Below, piece after piece: positions 9,335-18,039 of a stretch of 64,000 nucleotides of DNA. Under the pieces are notes generated by a model. It saw only the letters and a program-made list of their open reading frames with translations, was not told where the DNA came from and made no database searches. How positions within the stretch are numbered: the first letter of the stretch is position 1; every line of letters starts with the position of its first letter. Source of the DNA: Thalassospira lucentensis MCCC 1A00383 = DSM 14000 (GTDB lineage: Bacteria > Pseudomonadota > Alphaproteobacteria > Rhodospirillales > Thalassospiraceae); NCBI RefSeq assembly GCF_000421265.1, contig NZ_ATWN01000006.1, positions 186,001-250,000 of the forward strand, written 5' to 3'. A program made the translations under genes and the position numbers.

Positions 9335-11326
9335 CTAGGCCGATCTTCCCGCGGCCTGATCCAGAGTGCTGCCATCCTCGGCAGACGGACCTGTTACAGC
9401 TTTGGCGTTATCAGCAAAGATCGATTTAACCCCGATTTCGGGTGGCTGGAATTCCGGCACCAACTGACTGATCAACGCCAAAGTGGCGTGGGTATCGCGA
9501 CTGGTTGCACTGGTTTCAAGCGCTTCAAACACCTGTTTGATCAGGTCATAATCAACAACCCGTGGGGCGGCCAACATCACACCGTCCGTCTCGGTTGGTT
9601 CGGGCGGTTCCGAATCGTGGAACAGTTCTTCATAAAGCTTTTCACCCGGACGCAGGCCGGTGACCTTGATCTCGACATCCTTGCCCGGCTGCAATCCCGA
9701 CAGCAAGATCATCTGACGCGCAAGATCAACGATTTTGACCGGGCGCCCCATATCAAGAACAAAGATTTTACCGCCTTCTGTCACACCGCGACGGCCAAGT
9801 TCAGCCGATTGCAAAACAAGCTCAACCGCCTCGGCAATGGTCATGAAGTAACGTGTGATGCCCTCATGGGTGACGGTCAAGGGCCCCCCGGCTTCAAGCT
9901 GGCGCTTAAACAGCGGCACAACCGATCCGGTCGATCCCAACACATTGCCAAACCGCACCGTGACAAACCGCGTAATGCTACGCTGATCTTCGGGCAAGGT
10001 TTCAAGTGCCTGACAATAACATTCGGCCAACCGCTTGGACGCGCCCATGACATTGGCCGGATTAACCGCCTTATCGGTTGAAATCAAAACCATCGTCGCA
10101 ACATTGGCCGCCCGGCAGGCCTCGGCCACATTGCGCGTCCCCAGTGTATTGGTCAGGATACCTTCGTTGGGATTATGTTCGACCAGCGGCACATGCTTAT
10201 ACGCCGCCGCATGGAAAACAATTTCCGGTTTGACGTCATCAAAAACAGTATCAATCCGTGTGCGATCCCGAACGTCACCCAGAACGCTTTCACGTGGCAA
10301 GTCCGGGTATTTTTCCGCCATTTCCATATCAATGGCATAGAGATTATATTCCCCGGCATCGACCAATGTCAGGCTGGCCGGGCCATAGGACGCAATCTGG
10401 CGCACCAGTTCGGACCCAATCGATCCACCTGCCCCGGTAACAAGCACGCGCCTGCCGCCAATCATGTCGCGGACGCGGTCACGATCCAGACGCGCCTGCG
10501 GACGGCCCAGCAAATCCTCAATCGCCACCGGGCGGATTTGCAGCGGATCGGCAAGGCCTTCGCGCAAATCACCCAATTTGGGCAAACGGGCAAACGTCAT
10601 GCCATATCGGTCGGCAATCTCAAGCCATTTGGCATTGTCAGGATGACGCAGCGCATCACCGGTCAAAACCAAACGGCGCGGCACACCGTGGCGTGATTTT
10701 TCAAGTTTCTGAATGGTTTCTTCAAGCTGATCAACCGTCGCCAGCACATCAATATTGTGCATGTTGCGCCCGACACGGCTTTCCGTCAGCGCGACAATCC
10801 CAATCACCTTGAACGGGGTGTCGGCAGATCGTTGTGTTTCACGGATGAAGGCTTCTGCTTCGTCCCCGGCCCCGATCAACAGAACCGAAAGACGCCGCGT
10901 ACCTTGACGCACCAGCGCACGCGCAGTCGATTTATCCTTGGCGATGCGATAGGCCAACCGCGACCCACCCAGCAACGCCATCAACAAAAACCACTGAATA
11001 AGCGGCGCAGACCGCGGGATCCAGTCCAGACGCGTCGTCAGGAACAAGACGATAAACAAGACCGCCACGGCAACGCTGACCGCCTTGGCAATCCGTGTCA
11101 GATCATTAAGCGACGCATAGCGCCAGATACCGCGATAAAGTCCAAAAAACCAGAAGGATGACGCCGCAATCAGGGTAAACACACCAGCTGAAAACAGGAT
11201 ATTGTCAAAGGCATAAAACTGCACGCCCTCGCCAACCCGCAAATACAATGCCAGCGGGAAAGAAAGTGCGGCCATGACAATGTCATGACCAAAGGCAATA
11301 TGGCTTCGCTGTAAAATGCGCGACAT
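9335..11326 (-). CDS. CapD/WbpM-type nucleoside-diphosphate-sugar epimerase/dehydratase, membrane-anchored
   Basis: The 663-residue protein has four or five N-terminal transmembrane segments (about residues 1-120), a CoA-binding-like Rossmann region (about 130-270) and a second extended-SDR domain with the NAD motif VTGAGGSIGSE near residue 295. AAYKHVPLVEHNP and the STDKAVNPANVMGASKR segment with the catalytic lysine (about 420-430) mark it as a UDP-GlcNAc C6 dehydratase of the CapD/WbpM/PglF group. These enzymes make deoxy-amino sugars for surface polysaccharides. The ATG at 11326 with AAGGGA upstream is preferred to a TTG six codons earlier. The initiating transferase gene follows upstream, so both probably serve one glycan pathway. 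Confidence 0.9.
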   Translation of the reverse strand: MSRILQRSHIAFGHDIVMAALSFPLALYLRVGEGVQFYAFDNILFSAGVFTLIAASSFWFFGLYRGIWRYASLNDLTRIAKAVSVAVAVLFIVLFLTTRLDWIPRSAPLIQWFLLMALLGGSRLAYRIAKDKSTARALVRQGTRRLSVLLIGAGDEAEAFIRETQRSADTPFKVIGIVALTESRVGRNMHNIDVLATVDQLEETIQKLEKSRHGVPRRLVLTGDALRHPDNAKWLEIADRYGMTFARLPKLGDLREGLADPLQIRPVAIEDLLGRPQARLDRDRVRDMIGGRRVLVTGAGGSIGSELVRQIASYGPASLTLVDAGEYNLYAIDMEMAEKYPDLPRESVLGDVRDRTRIDTVFDDVKPEIVFHAAAYKHVPLVEHNPNEGILTNTLGTRNVAEACRAANVATMVLISTDKAVNPANVMGASKRLAECYCQALETLPEDQRSITRFVTVRFGNVLGSTGSVVPLFKRQLEAGGPLTVTHEGITRYFMTIAEAVELVLQSAELGRRGVTEGGKIFVLDMGRPVKIVDLARQMILLSGLQPGKDVEIKVTGLRPGEKLYEELFHDSEPPEPTETDGVMLAAPRVVDYDLIKQVFEALETSATSRDTHATLALISQLVPEFQPPEIGVKSIFADNAKAVTGPSAEDGSTLDQAAGRSA

Positions 11327-11458
11327 GCGGTCCCTTACCGGCAATTTTCTGTTTTTATCTGTTTTTAAAGGATACCCGCTTCACCCGAAGACGGATAAGC
11401 CTTTCTTTTCGCGCCCACCTGAAAACAAGTCAAGCACTCCGCACAGGCCTGTTTTTAC

Positions 11459-12472
11459 TTACGGTTCCGCACGTCCTTTGACCGGCATGCGCAACATCAT
11501 GCCCACCAGCCCAAACACCACCATGGCGGCTGCCACAACCCGCATCCAGCCCGGCGTATCAAACTCGGTAAAACACACCGCAATCAACACCAGATTGGTA
11601 ATCCCGATCATCGCCGAGACGGTCGAATGTTTAAGCCCGCGCTGGGTCGCCTGTTGATAAAAATGCTCACGATGCGCCTGCCAGACCTTTTCGCGGCGAA
11701 GGCCACGCTTGATTAAGGTTATGGTCGCATCAAACAGGTAATATGACGGCAAGATAAGCGCGACCGCCCACGCCCCTTCGGCGGCCAGTTGCAACAGAAC
11801 CCAACCCAGAATAAAGCCAAGCGGGATTGACCCAACATCGCCCAGAAACAACCGGGCCGGATGCCAGTTCCAGATCAGGAACCCCGCCATGATCGATGTG
11901 ACACCAAGCCCGATATAGCCAAGCCCGATGAACTGCGGCAACGGGATCAACAGGGCGAGGATAAACACACCAAGTCCGATCGACCCGGCCTCAACCCCGG
12001 TAATGCCATCAATCCCGTCCATGAAATTAAACAGATTGATGAACCAGACCCACGCCAGCACGACCAAAACATGATCAAGCCAGTCCGGAACGATCCCGCC
12101 CAGAACCGGCTTATCCATGGCAAAAACACCAGTGATCACCGCCAGAAACTGACAGGCAAACCGTATCGCTGCGGATAAATCACGCCGGTCATCGAGCCAG
12201 CTTAAGACGCCAAGTCCGGCCCCGGCGGCAAGCATCAACCAGGGACCAATATCGCGCACCCCGGTATGGATAAACACCGCCGCCACCAGAACAATCAAAA
12301 GCGGGGTCACCGCCAACCCACCGCCACGCGGGGTCGGCACGGCATGACTGGACCGGTGGTTGGGCATGTCCAAAATCGCCTTGCGCCGCAAATACACCAG
12401 CACCGCCCACGTCAACAACATGGCACCGATCAGAAAAATACTGGAAAAGGTCGCAAGTCCGGCAAACGTCAT
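11459..12472 (-). CDS. WecA/MraY-like undecaprenyl-phosphate sugar-1-phosphate transferase (GT4 superfamily)
   Basis: The product is a polytopic membrane protein of about 337 residues with roughly ten helices. It has the family motifs HAVPTPRGGG, LSWLDDRRDL (Asp-rich), FNFMDGIDGI (catalytic NxxNxxDGxDG-like), FLGDVGSIPLGF and AHREHFYQ near the C-terminus. It should transfer a sugar-1-phosphate to undecaprenyl phosphate to start O-antigen or exopolysaccharide synthesis at the inner membrane. The start is uncertain: ATG 12472 has little ribosome-binding signal, and ATG 12511 or GTG 12538 would add 13 or 22 residues. It sits 132 bp from the CapD-like gene on the same strand. Confidence 0.88.
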   Translation of the reverse strand: MTFAGLATFSSIFLIGAMLLTWAVLVYLRRKAILDMPNHRSSHAVPTPRGGGLAVTPLLIVLVAAVFIHTGVRDIGPWLMLAAGAGLGVLSWLDDRRDLSAAIRFACQFLAVITGVFAMDKPVLGGIVPDWLDHVLVVLAWVWFINLFNFMDGIDGITGVEAGSIGLGVFILALLIPLPQFIGLGYIGLGVTSIMAGFLIWNWHPARLFLGDVGSIPLGFILGWVLLQLAAEGAWAVALILPSYYLFDATITLIKRGLRREKVWQAHREHFYQQATQRGLKHSTVSAMIGITNLVLIAVCFTEFDTPGWMRVVAAAMVVFGLVGMMLRMPVKGRAEP

Positions 12473-12715
12473 CGTTTGGGTGATCCCTTGTTTCGGTCCT
12501 GATTGGCCCATGGTTTGCCCGTGGGTTACGACCGGCACGCCATCAGCAGATTGTTGCGTCTGGAGTAGCCGGGACCTGTCCCCATCGCAAGGCTTTTCAA
12601 CCCGGCATCGTGGTGATTGGCAGGTCAGCCATGCCGACCCAACAGATGCTTGGTGCTTTACACTTGGCTATCGCCGCCTTAACTACAGTCATAACATAAA
12701 ACCGGAGATACCCCT

Positions 12716-14062
12716 TTGACTGAACGCCGTTCCCGTCCCGCCCATCGCAATGCATCCCGCCATCCTGCGGTCGAGGCACCCGATCCACGCATGCTGGCGC
12801 TAAAAACGCTGCAGGAACTGCGTGGCGGCGAAGTGACACTGGACGAACTTCTGTCAAAGCATGGCTATGGTCTGCCGTCACTGGATCGCAATTACCTGCG
12901 CCATTTGCTGGGCACCACATTGCGCCATATGGGCGAAATTGATGCGGTTCTGGCGCCGCGCTATCAACCGCCACAGGACCGGGTTGCCGCCCGCCTGACC
13001 AACATCATGCGCCTTGGCGTTGCACAGTTGTTCTTTATGGACACATCCGATTACGGTGCGGTCGACAGCACAGTCAACCTGACCCGCGATGCCGGATTGC
13101 ATAAATATGTGAAGCTTGTGAATGCGGTCCTGCGCAGTTTGCAGCGCGATGGCTTTGAATGGCCCGAAGGCGTCGAAGACTGGCAGCTTAACATCCCGGC
13201 ATGGCTGCGCGGATCATGGAAAAAGGCCTATGGTGCCGAAATCGCGCAAGGCATCGCCGAGGCCAGCCTTGGCCACGCCATGCTCGATCTGTCGATCAAG
13301 GACCGTTCAGAATCGGAAGATTGGGCCGAACAGGTCGATGGCCTTGTCCTGCCGACCGGATCTGTCCGGCTTGAAAGTGGCCGACGCATTCGCGACCTTC
13401 CGGGCTATAAGGACGGCAAATGGTGGGTACAGGATGCGGCAGCCGCCATCCCGGCCACCCTGTTTTCTGCCTATAAAGACAAAACGATCTACGACCTTTG
13501 TGCCGCACCGGGTGGCAAAACAATGCAATTGGCGGCCCTTGGCAGCAGCCCGATTGCGGTTGATAAATCCGAAGGCCGCCTCAAACGCGTTTACGAAAAC
13601 CTTGAACGTGTGGAACTGGGGGCGGCCGTGGTCACCGGGGATGCCACCGATCTGGCTCCTGACACCCCGCCCGCCGATGCGGTGTTGCTCGATGCCCCCT
13701 GCTCGGCAACCGGCACCATTCGTCGCCACCCCGATATTTTGTTACGTCAAAACGATAAACTGATGCGATCGCTTTTGCCGATCCAGACCAAACTGCTTAA
13801 TCAGGCTGACAAGCTTTTGAATGTCGGCGGTGAGTTGATCTATTGCACCTGTTCGCTGCAACCCGAAGAAGGCGAGCATCAGATCAAATCGTTCCTGGCC
13901 GACCATCCCAAGTATGAACGCAAACCCATCACCGCCGAAGAACTCGGTGGCTGGGATGAGGCCATCAATGCGGATGGCGAATTGCGCGTTCTGCCGGTCC
14001 ATATGCAGGAATACGGCGGCATGGATGGCTTTTTCTGTGCGCGACTTGTCAAAAAGGGCTGA
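12716..14062 (+). CDS. rsmB: 16S rRNA m5C967 methyltransferase (RsmB/Fmu family)
   Basis: The 448-residue protein joins an N-terminal NusB-like RNA-binding domain (about residues 25-150) to a C-terminal SAM-dependent methyltransferase. The SAM loop is DLCAAPGGKTMQL near residue 260, motif IV is LLDAPCSATGTIRRHPDI near 326, and the nucleophilic cysteine is in the TCSLQPEEGE motif near 378. It methylates C967 of 16S rRNA in the decoding region. The start is a TTG with GGAG eight bases upstream (12704-12707); the first in-frame ATG would cut into the NusB domain. rpe follows after 133 bp on the same strand. Confidence 0.93.
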   Translation: MTERRSRPAHRNASRHPAVEAPDPRMLALKTLQELRGGEVTLDELLSKHGYGLPSLDRNYLRHLLGTTLRHMGEIDAVLAPRYQPPQDRVAARLTNIMRLGVAQLFFMDTSDYGAVDSTVNLTRDAGLHKYVKLVNAVLRSLQRDGFEWPEGVEDWQLNIPAWLRGSWKKAYGAEIAQGIAEASLGHAMLDLSIKDRSESEDWAEQVDGLVLPTGSVRLESGRRIRDLPGYKDGKWWVQDAAAAIPATLFSAYKDKTIYDLCAAPGGKTMQLAALGSSPIAVDKSEGRLKRVYENLERVELGAAVVTGDATDLAPDTPPADAVLLDAPCSATGTIRRHPDILLRQNDKLMRSLLPIQTKLLNQADKLLNVGGELIYCTCSLQPEEGEHQIKSFLADHPKYERKPITAEELGGWDEAINADGELRVLPVHMQEYGGMDGFFCARLVKKG

Positions 14063-14195
14063 TTTCGCAGCCAAATGGGCCACCCAACCACAAACAAGGC
14101 TGCCATAACCGTCCATTCGGATGACAGGGCGGGTTTTTTGCGTTAAGACAAGCGCCAAATTCCCATATCCCACAGTGTTTCAGGACCCGTGACGC

Positions 14196-14861
14196 ATGAC
14201 CACGTCGAACATTAAAATTGCCCCTTCGATCCTTTCGGCCGACTTCGCCCAGTTGGGTGTTGATGTCCGTGCGGTTGACGCCGCCGGTGCGGATTACATC
14301 CACATTGATGTGATGGACGGCCATTTTGTGCCCAACATCACGATTGGCCCGGACGTGGTCAAGGCGCTGCGCCCGCACAGCGACAAGGTGTTTGACGTGC
14401 ATCTGATGATCGCCCCGGTCGATCCCTATATCGAAGCCTTCGCCAATGCCGGTTCCGACATCATCACCATCCATGCCGAAGCAGGCCCGCACCTGCATCG
14501 CAGCCTGCAACTGATCAAGTCGCTGGGCAAAAAAGCCGGTGTGTCGCTCAATCCGTCAACCCCGGAATCTGTGATTGAATACGTCATGGACATGGTTGAT
14601 CTGGTGCTGGTCATGACCGTCAATCCGGGCTTTGGTGGTCAGAAATTCATTCCAAGCCAGCTTGAAAAAATCAAACGCATCCGCAAGATGATTGATGCCA
14701 CCGGGCGCGACATCGACCTTCAAGTCGATGGTGGCGTAAACCCGGAAATCGCACCGCAGGTGATCGAAGCTGGCGCGAATGTTCTGGTCGCAGGCTCGGC
14801 CACCTTCAAAGGCGGTCCGGGCGAATACGCCAACAACATCAAGGCAATTCGCGGCGCCTAA
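14196..14861 (+). CDS. rpe: Ribulose-phosphate 3-epimerase
   Basis: This 221-residue TIM-barrel enzyme interconverts ribulose 5-phosphate and xylulose 5-phosphate in the pentose phosphate pathway. It shows [14 protein letters not shown], the metal-binding [17 protein letters not shown] and DVHLMI segments, [11 protein letters not shown], and the phosphate-binding QVDGGVNPE and VAGSATF motifs. Length is standard. A strong hairpin follows 26 bp after the stop, so the rsmB-rpe unit probably ends here. Confidence 0.97.
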   Translation: MTTSNIKIAPSILSADFAQLGVDVRAVDAAGADYIHIDVMDGHFVPNITIGPDVVKALRPHSDKVFDVHLMIAPVDPYIEAFANAGSDIITIHAEAGPHLHRSLQLIKSLGKKAGVSLNPSTPESVIEYVMDMVDLVLVMTVNPGFGGQKFIPSQLEKIKRIRKMIDATGRDIDLQVDGGVNPEIAPQVIEAGANVLVAGSATFKGGPGEYANNIKAIRGA

Positions 14862-14887
14862 GCCACATACACCCTCGCATGTTTTTT

Positions 14888-14934
14888 ATCAGGGCCGGAA
14901 CCTCATCGTTGGTTTCGGCCCTGATTGCGTTTTA
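14888..14934 (+). terminator. Terminator after rpe
   Basis: A long stem joins ATCAGGGCCGGAACC and GGTTTCGGCCCTGAT with one mismatch and an eight-base loop. The T tract after it is interrupted (GCGTTTTA), so efficiency is uncertain. Confidence 0.7.
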
Positions 14935-14986
14935 TGCGCATTTGAAATCACCGCATAAGGGTTTGATAAATTTTTTCTATCACCCC

Positions 14987-15027
14987 ATTAGGTCTGCATA
15001 CTTGACCTAATTTGCGTTATCGCAAAT
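14987..15027. promoter_or_regulatory. Two adjacent palindromes upstream of the YdeP-like gene
   Basis: ATTAGGT (14987-14993) and ACCTAAT (15005-15011) form a perfect 7-bp repeat with an 11-bp gap, a spacing reminiscent of LysR-type T-N11-A boxes. It abuts a second perfect repeat, ATTTGCG-TTAT-CGCAAAT (15010-15027), which ends 10 bp before the ATG at 15038. The second could act as an operator or as an mRNA hairpin at the ribosome-binding site. No regulator gene is adjacent. Confidence 0.5.
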
Positions 15028-15037
15028 AGATGCCCCC

Positions 15038-17332
15038 ATGAATGAAATCTTTATTGGCAAGAAATCATCGGCTGCGGGTGGATGGGGTGCGCTGAAAAGT
15101 TGCGGCAAGCAGCTTTTGCAAAGCGGCAGCGCCCTTAGCGGTGCACGCACGATGCTTAAGGCAAATCAGCCCAACGGTTTTGATTGCCCCGGTTGCGCGT
15201 GGGGCGATCCCGAGCATGGATCATCGTTTGAGTTTTGCGAAAACGGTGTCAAAGCCGTGTCGTGGGAAGCAACGCAAAAGCGCGCCACACCGGCATTCTT
15301 TGCCAACCATACGGTTTCTGAGCTACGCAAGCTTTCCGATTATGAGCTGGAACTGAACGGCCGCCTGACCCACCCGATGCGCTATGACGCGCAAAGCGAC
15401 ACATACCTTCCGGTCGCGTGGGAAGATGCCTTTGCCGAAATTGGGGGCATTCTTAAAAACCTGAATTCCCCCGATCAGGCCGAGTTTTACACATCCGGCC
15501 GGGCCAGCAACGAAGCTGCTTATCTCTATCAATTGTTCGTACGCCTTTATGGCACCAACAATTTCCCCGATTGCTCCAACATGTGCCACGAAGCAAGCGG
15601 CATTGGCCTGCGTCAGGCAATTGGCGCTGGCAAAGGCACGGTCCTGCTCGAAGATTTCGAAAAGGCAGATGCCATTTTCGTGCTGGGACAAAACCCCGGT
15701 ACCAACCATCCGCGCATGCTGGGTGATTTGCGCCGGGCCGCCATTCGTGGGGCTGAAATCGTTGTCTTTAACCCGGTCCGTGAACGCGGACTGGAACGGT
15801 TTTCCGACCCGCAAGCCAAACTTGAAATGCTGTCAGGCGGATCAACCGACATCGCCAGCCATTATTACCAGCCCCTTCTAGGCGGTGACATGGCCGCCGT
15901 GCGCGGCATGAGTAAGGCCGTGTTTGCCGCCGAAGATGCCGCCATCGCAGCTGGCCTTCCGCCCGTGCTTGATCATGATTTCCTTGATGAACATTGCGAA
16001 GGCTTTGCCGAGTATCGCGCCACTGTCGACGCCACAAGCTGGGACGAGATCGAAGACCAGTCGGGCCTGTCCCGGCACGACATCGAACAGGCGGCAAATG
16101 TGTATATGTCGGCAGAAAAGGTGATTTGCACTTGGGCCATGGGTGTCACCCAGCACCTACATTCCGTGGCCACCATCCGCGAAATTTCCAATTTCATGTT
16201 CCTGCGCGGCAATATCGGCAAACCCGGTGCCGGCCTCTGCCCGGTGCGCGGACATTCCAATGTGCAGGGCGACCGCACCGTTGGCATCAACGAAAAACCC
16301 GCCGATGCCTTCCTTGATGCACTGGAAAAGGAATTCGGCTTCACCGCACCGCGCAAACACGGCCACAATGTGCTGGGTGCGATTGGCGCGATGCTGGATG
16401 GCAGTGCCAAGGCCTTCATCGGGCTTGGCGGCAATTTCGCCCGCGCAACGCCCGACAGCGCACTTGTCGCCAAGGCACTTAAAAACCTGAAACTGACGGT
16501 CAACATCGCGACCAAGCCCAATCATTCACATCTGATGCCAGGCGAGGTCAGCTTTATCCTGCCGTGCCTTGGGCGGACCGAAATTGATCTGAATTCAGCC
16601 GGTCAGTCACAGGTCGTCAGCGTCGAAGACTCGATGAGTATGGTCCACGGGTCGGCGGGCATCAACCGCCCGGCATCGCCGCATCTATTATCCGAAGTTG
16701 GCATTATTGCCGGGATTGCCGAGGCAACCCTTGGCACCCAGACCGTGTCATGGCCTGCCCTTGCCGATGATTACGAACGCATCCGCAGCCATATCGAAGC
16801 CACCATTCCGGGCTTTGACGATTACAACACCCGCCTGCGCACGCCACGCGGGTTCCTCCTGCGCAACAGTGCCGCACACCGGGAATGGAACACACCGACC
16901 GGCAAGGCCAATTTCTTTGCCGGTACCCTTCCCGCCAGCACGGTGCACCAGCAGGCCCGCACAGCACAAACCCGTTTCGCGCTTCAGACATTCCGTTCGC
17001 ACGATCAGTACAACACCACCGTTTATGGTCTTGATGACCGCTATCGCGGTGTGTACGGCGGACGCAACGTCATCTTTATCCATCCCGATGATCTTGCATC
17101 ACTTGGCGCACAATCTGGCGACCGGGTGAATGTCATTGGCGAATATAATGATGGCGTTAAACGCGTTGCGCCTGATTTCCGGTTCGTTTCATACGATATC
17201 CCACGCGGCAGCGTTGCGGGCTATTACCCGGAACTGAATGTGCTGGTACCGCTGGGCAGTGCCGGCGATCAAAGCGACACGCCAACATCAAAATCGATCA
17301 TGGTGTCGTTTCAAAAGGATGCGGCGGCGTGA
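15038..17332 (+). CDS. FdhF/YdeP-family molybdopterin oxidoreductase
   Basis: The 764-residue protein belongs to the DMSO reductase superfamily, closest to E. coli YdeP. The N-terminus lacks the usual four-cysteine iron-sulfur motif and has only CPGCAW (Cys50, Cys53). The stretch GTNNFPDCSNMCHEASG aligns with the active-site region of formate dehydrogenase H, placing Cys183 where that enzyme has its metal-binding selenocysteine, followed by His184. LGQNPGTNHPRML, GNIGKPGAGLCPVRGHSNVQGDRT and the C-terminal molybdopterin-binding domain complete the family picture. There is no Tat signal, so it is probably cytoplasmic. YdeP is linked to acid resistance in E. coli; the substrate is unknown. Confidence 0.88.
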   Translation: MNEIFIGKKSSAAGGWGALKSCGKQLLQSGSALSGARTMLKANQPNGFDCPGCAWGDPEHGSSFEFCENGVKAVSWEATQKRATPAFFANHTVSELRKLSDYELELNGRLTHPMRYDAQSDTYLPVAWEDAFAEIGGILKNLNSPDQAEFYTSGRASNEAAYLYQLFVRLYGTNNFPDCSNMCHEASGIGLRQAIGAGKGTVLLEDFEKADAIFVLGQNPGTNHPRMLGDLRRAAIRGAEIVVFNPVRERGLERFSDPQAKLEMLSGGSTDIASHYYQPLLGGDMAAVRGMSKAVFAAEDAAIAAGLPPVLDHDFLDEHCEGFAEYRATVDATSWDEIEDQSGLSRHDIEQAANVYMSAEKVICTWAMGVTQHLHSVATIREISNFMFLRGNIGKPGAGLCPVRGHSNVQGDRTVGINEKPADAFLDALEKEFGFTAPRKHGHNVLGAIGAMLDGSAKAFIGLGGNFARATPDSALVAKALKNLKLTVNIATKPNHSHLMPGEVSFILPCLGRTEIDLNSAGQSQVVSVEDSMSMVHGSAGINRPASPHLLSEVGIIAGIAEATLGTQTVSWPALADDYERIRSHIEATIPGFDDYNTRLRTPRGFLLRNSAAHREWNTPTGKANFFAGTLPASTVHQQARTAQTRFALQTFRSHDQYNTTVYGLDDRYRGVYGGRNVIFIHPDDLASLGAQSGDRVNVIGEYNDGVKRVAPDFRFVSYDIPRGSVAGYYPELNVLVPLGSAGDQSDTPTSKSIMVSFQKDAAA

Positions 17333-17631
17333 CCGGGACTGTGTCCGACACCGCGCCCGAAACTGCCCCCGAAACCCCGTCCGATAGCGAACAATTCATG
17401 GATCTGGTTGCGCGCCTTATCACCGCGCAACCGGAACTCACCCCGATACAGGCGGGCATCATCATCGCAGCAGAGCAAAATATTGCCCGCGACAGCCGCA
17501 CATTCGCCCGCCTTCTCGGTCTTGCCCATGCGCTTGTCCTGCGCGAGATCACCACACTTTGCGATCAAAACCGCCTGACCATCACCAAACAGGATGCACG
17601 CACCCTGCGAACGTTTTACGAGATAATCTGA
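17329..17631 (+). CDS. Small protein translationally coupled to the YdeP-like enzyme (unrecognised)
   Basis: The 100-residue frame starts with a GTG overlapping the oxidoreductase stop as GTGA. The first 22 residues are Thr/Pro/Glu-rich and probably disordered; the rest, from about MDLVARLITAQPELTP, looks all-helical with Ala, Leu and Arg. I do not recognise a family. The tight overlap suggests an accessory protein or small subunit for the oxidoreductase. An internal ATG at codon 24 (17398) would give a 77-residue product and cannot be excluded as the start. Confidence 0.6.
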   Translation: MTGTVSDTAPETAPETPSDSEQFMDLVARLITAQPELTPIQAGIIIAAEQNIARDSRTFARLLGLAHALVLREITTLCDQNRLTITKQDARTLRTFYEII

Positions 17632-17673
17632 ACCCTAATCTCCTCTGAGCGCAATCATCGTTTGCTAAATAAT

Positions 17674-17689
17674 TGATATAAGAGTATCA
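17674..17689. promoter_or_regulatory. Candidate hipBA operator
   Basis: TGATA-N6-TATCA lies 30 bp upstream of hipB in an AT-rich promoter-like stretch. HipB-type regulators bind short inverted repeats in their own promoter; the E. coli site is TATCC-N8-GGATA. The resemblance in layout is suggestive only. Confidence 0.4.
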
Positions 17690-17718
17690 TTTAAACATGA
17701 AATAACGGGTTAATTGAT

Positions 17719-18039
17719 ATGGTAATATTACTTGAGTCATTTTCACCAGAACAAAGCGCACGCAATGTCGGGCTCGCGGCCAAGCAATTGCGCCTTTCAC
17801 AGAACCTGACACGCAAGGACCTGGCCTCACGTGCGGGTGTCCCTGTTCCGACCTTGCGCAAATTCGAAGATACCGGTCTGGCACCGTTCCTGACCGTTAT
17901 GCGTCTGGCGCACGCGCTCTCTCGCGATGCGGTTCTGGGGGAAATTTTTGCGCCTGCTGATGATCTTCCCAGCAGCATTGACGAAATGCTGGAAAGCGAA
18001 AATACCAAGCCCCGCCAACGTGCAAGGCGCAAAACATGA
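17719..18039 (+). CDS. hipB: HipB-like XRE-family antitoxin
   Basis: The 106-residue protein has a Cro/CI helix-turn-helix at about residues 17-70 (GLAAKQLRLSQNLTRKDLASRAGVPVPTLRKFE) and a short basic, probably disordered tail (RQRARRKT). It precedes and overlaps a hipA gene by ATGA, the usual toxin-antitoxin organisation. It should bind and neutralise the HipA kinase and repress the operon. The start at 17719 follows an AT-rich leader without a strong Shine-Dalgarno sequence. Confidence 0.85.
   Translation: MVILLESFSPEQSARNVGLAAKQLRLSQNLTRKDLASRAGVPVPTLRKFEDTGLAPFLTVMRLAHALSRDAVLGEIFAPADDLPSSIDEMLESENTKPRQRARRKT

Noticed and set aside
9290-10081. A 263-codon plus-strand frame opposite the CapD-like gene
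   Set aside because: It is antisense to conserved SDR motifs and shows no family signature.
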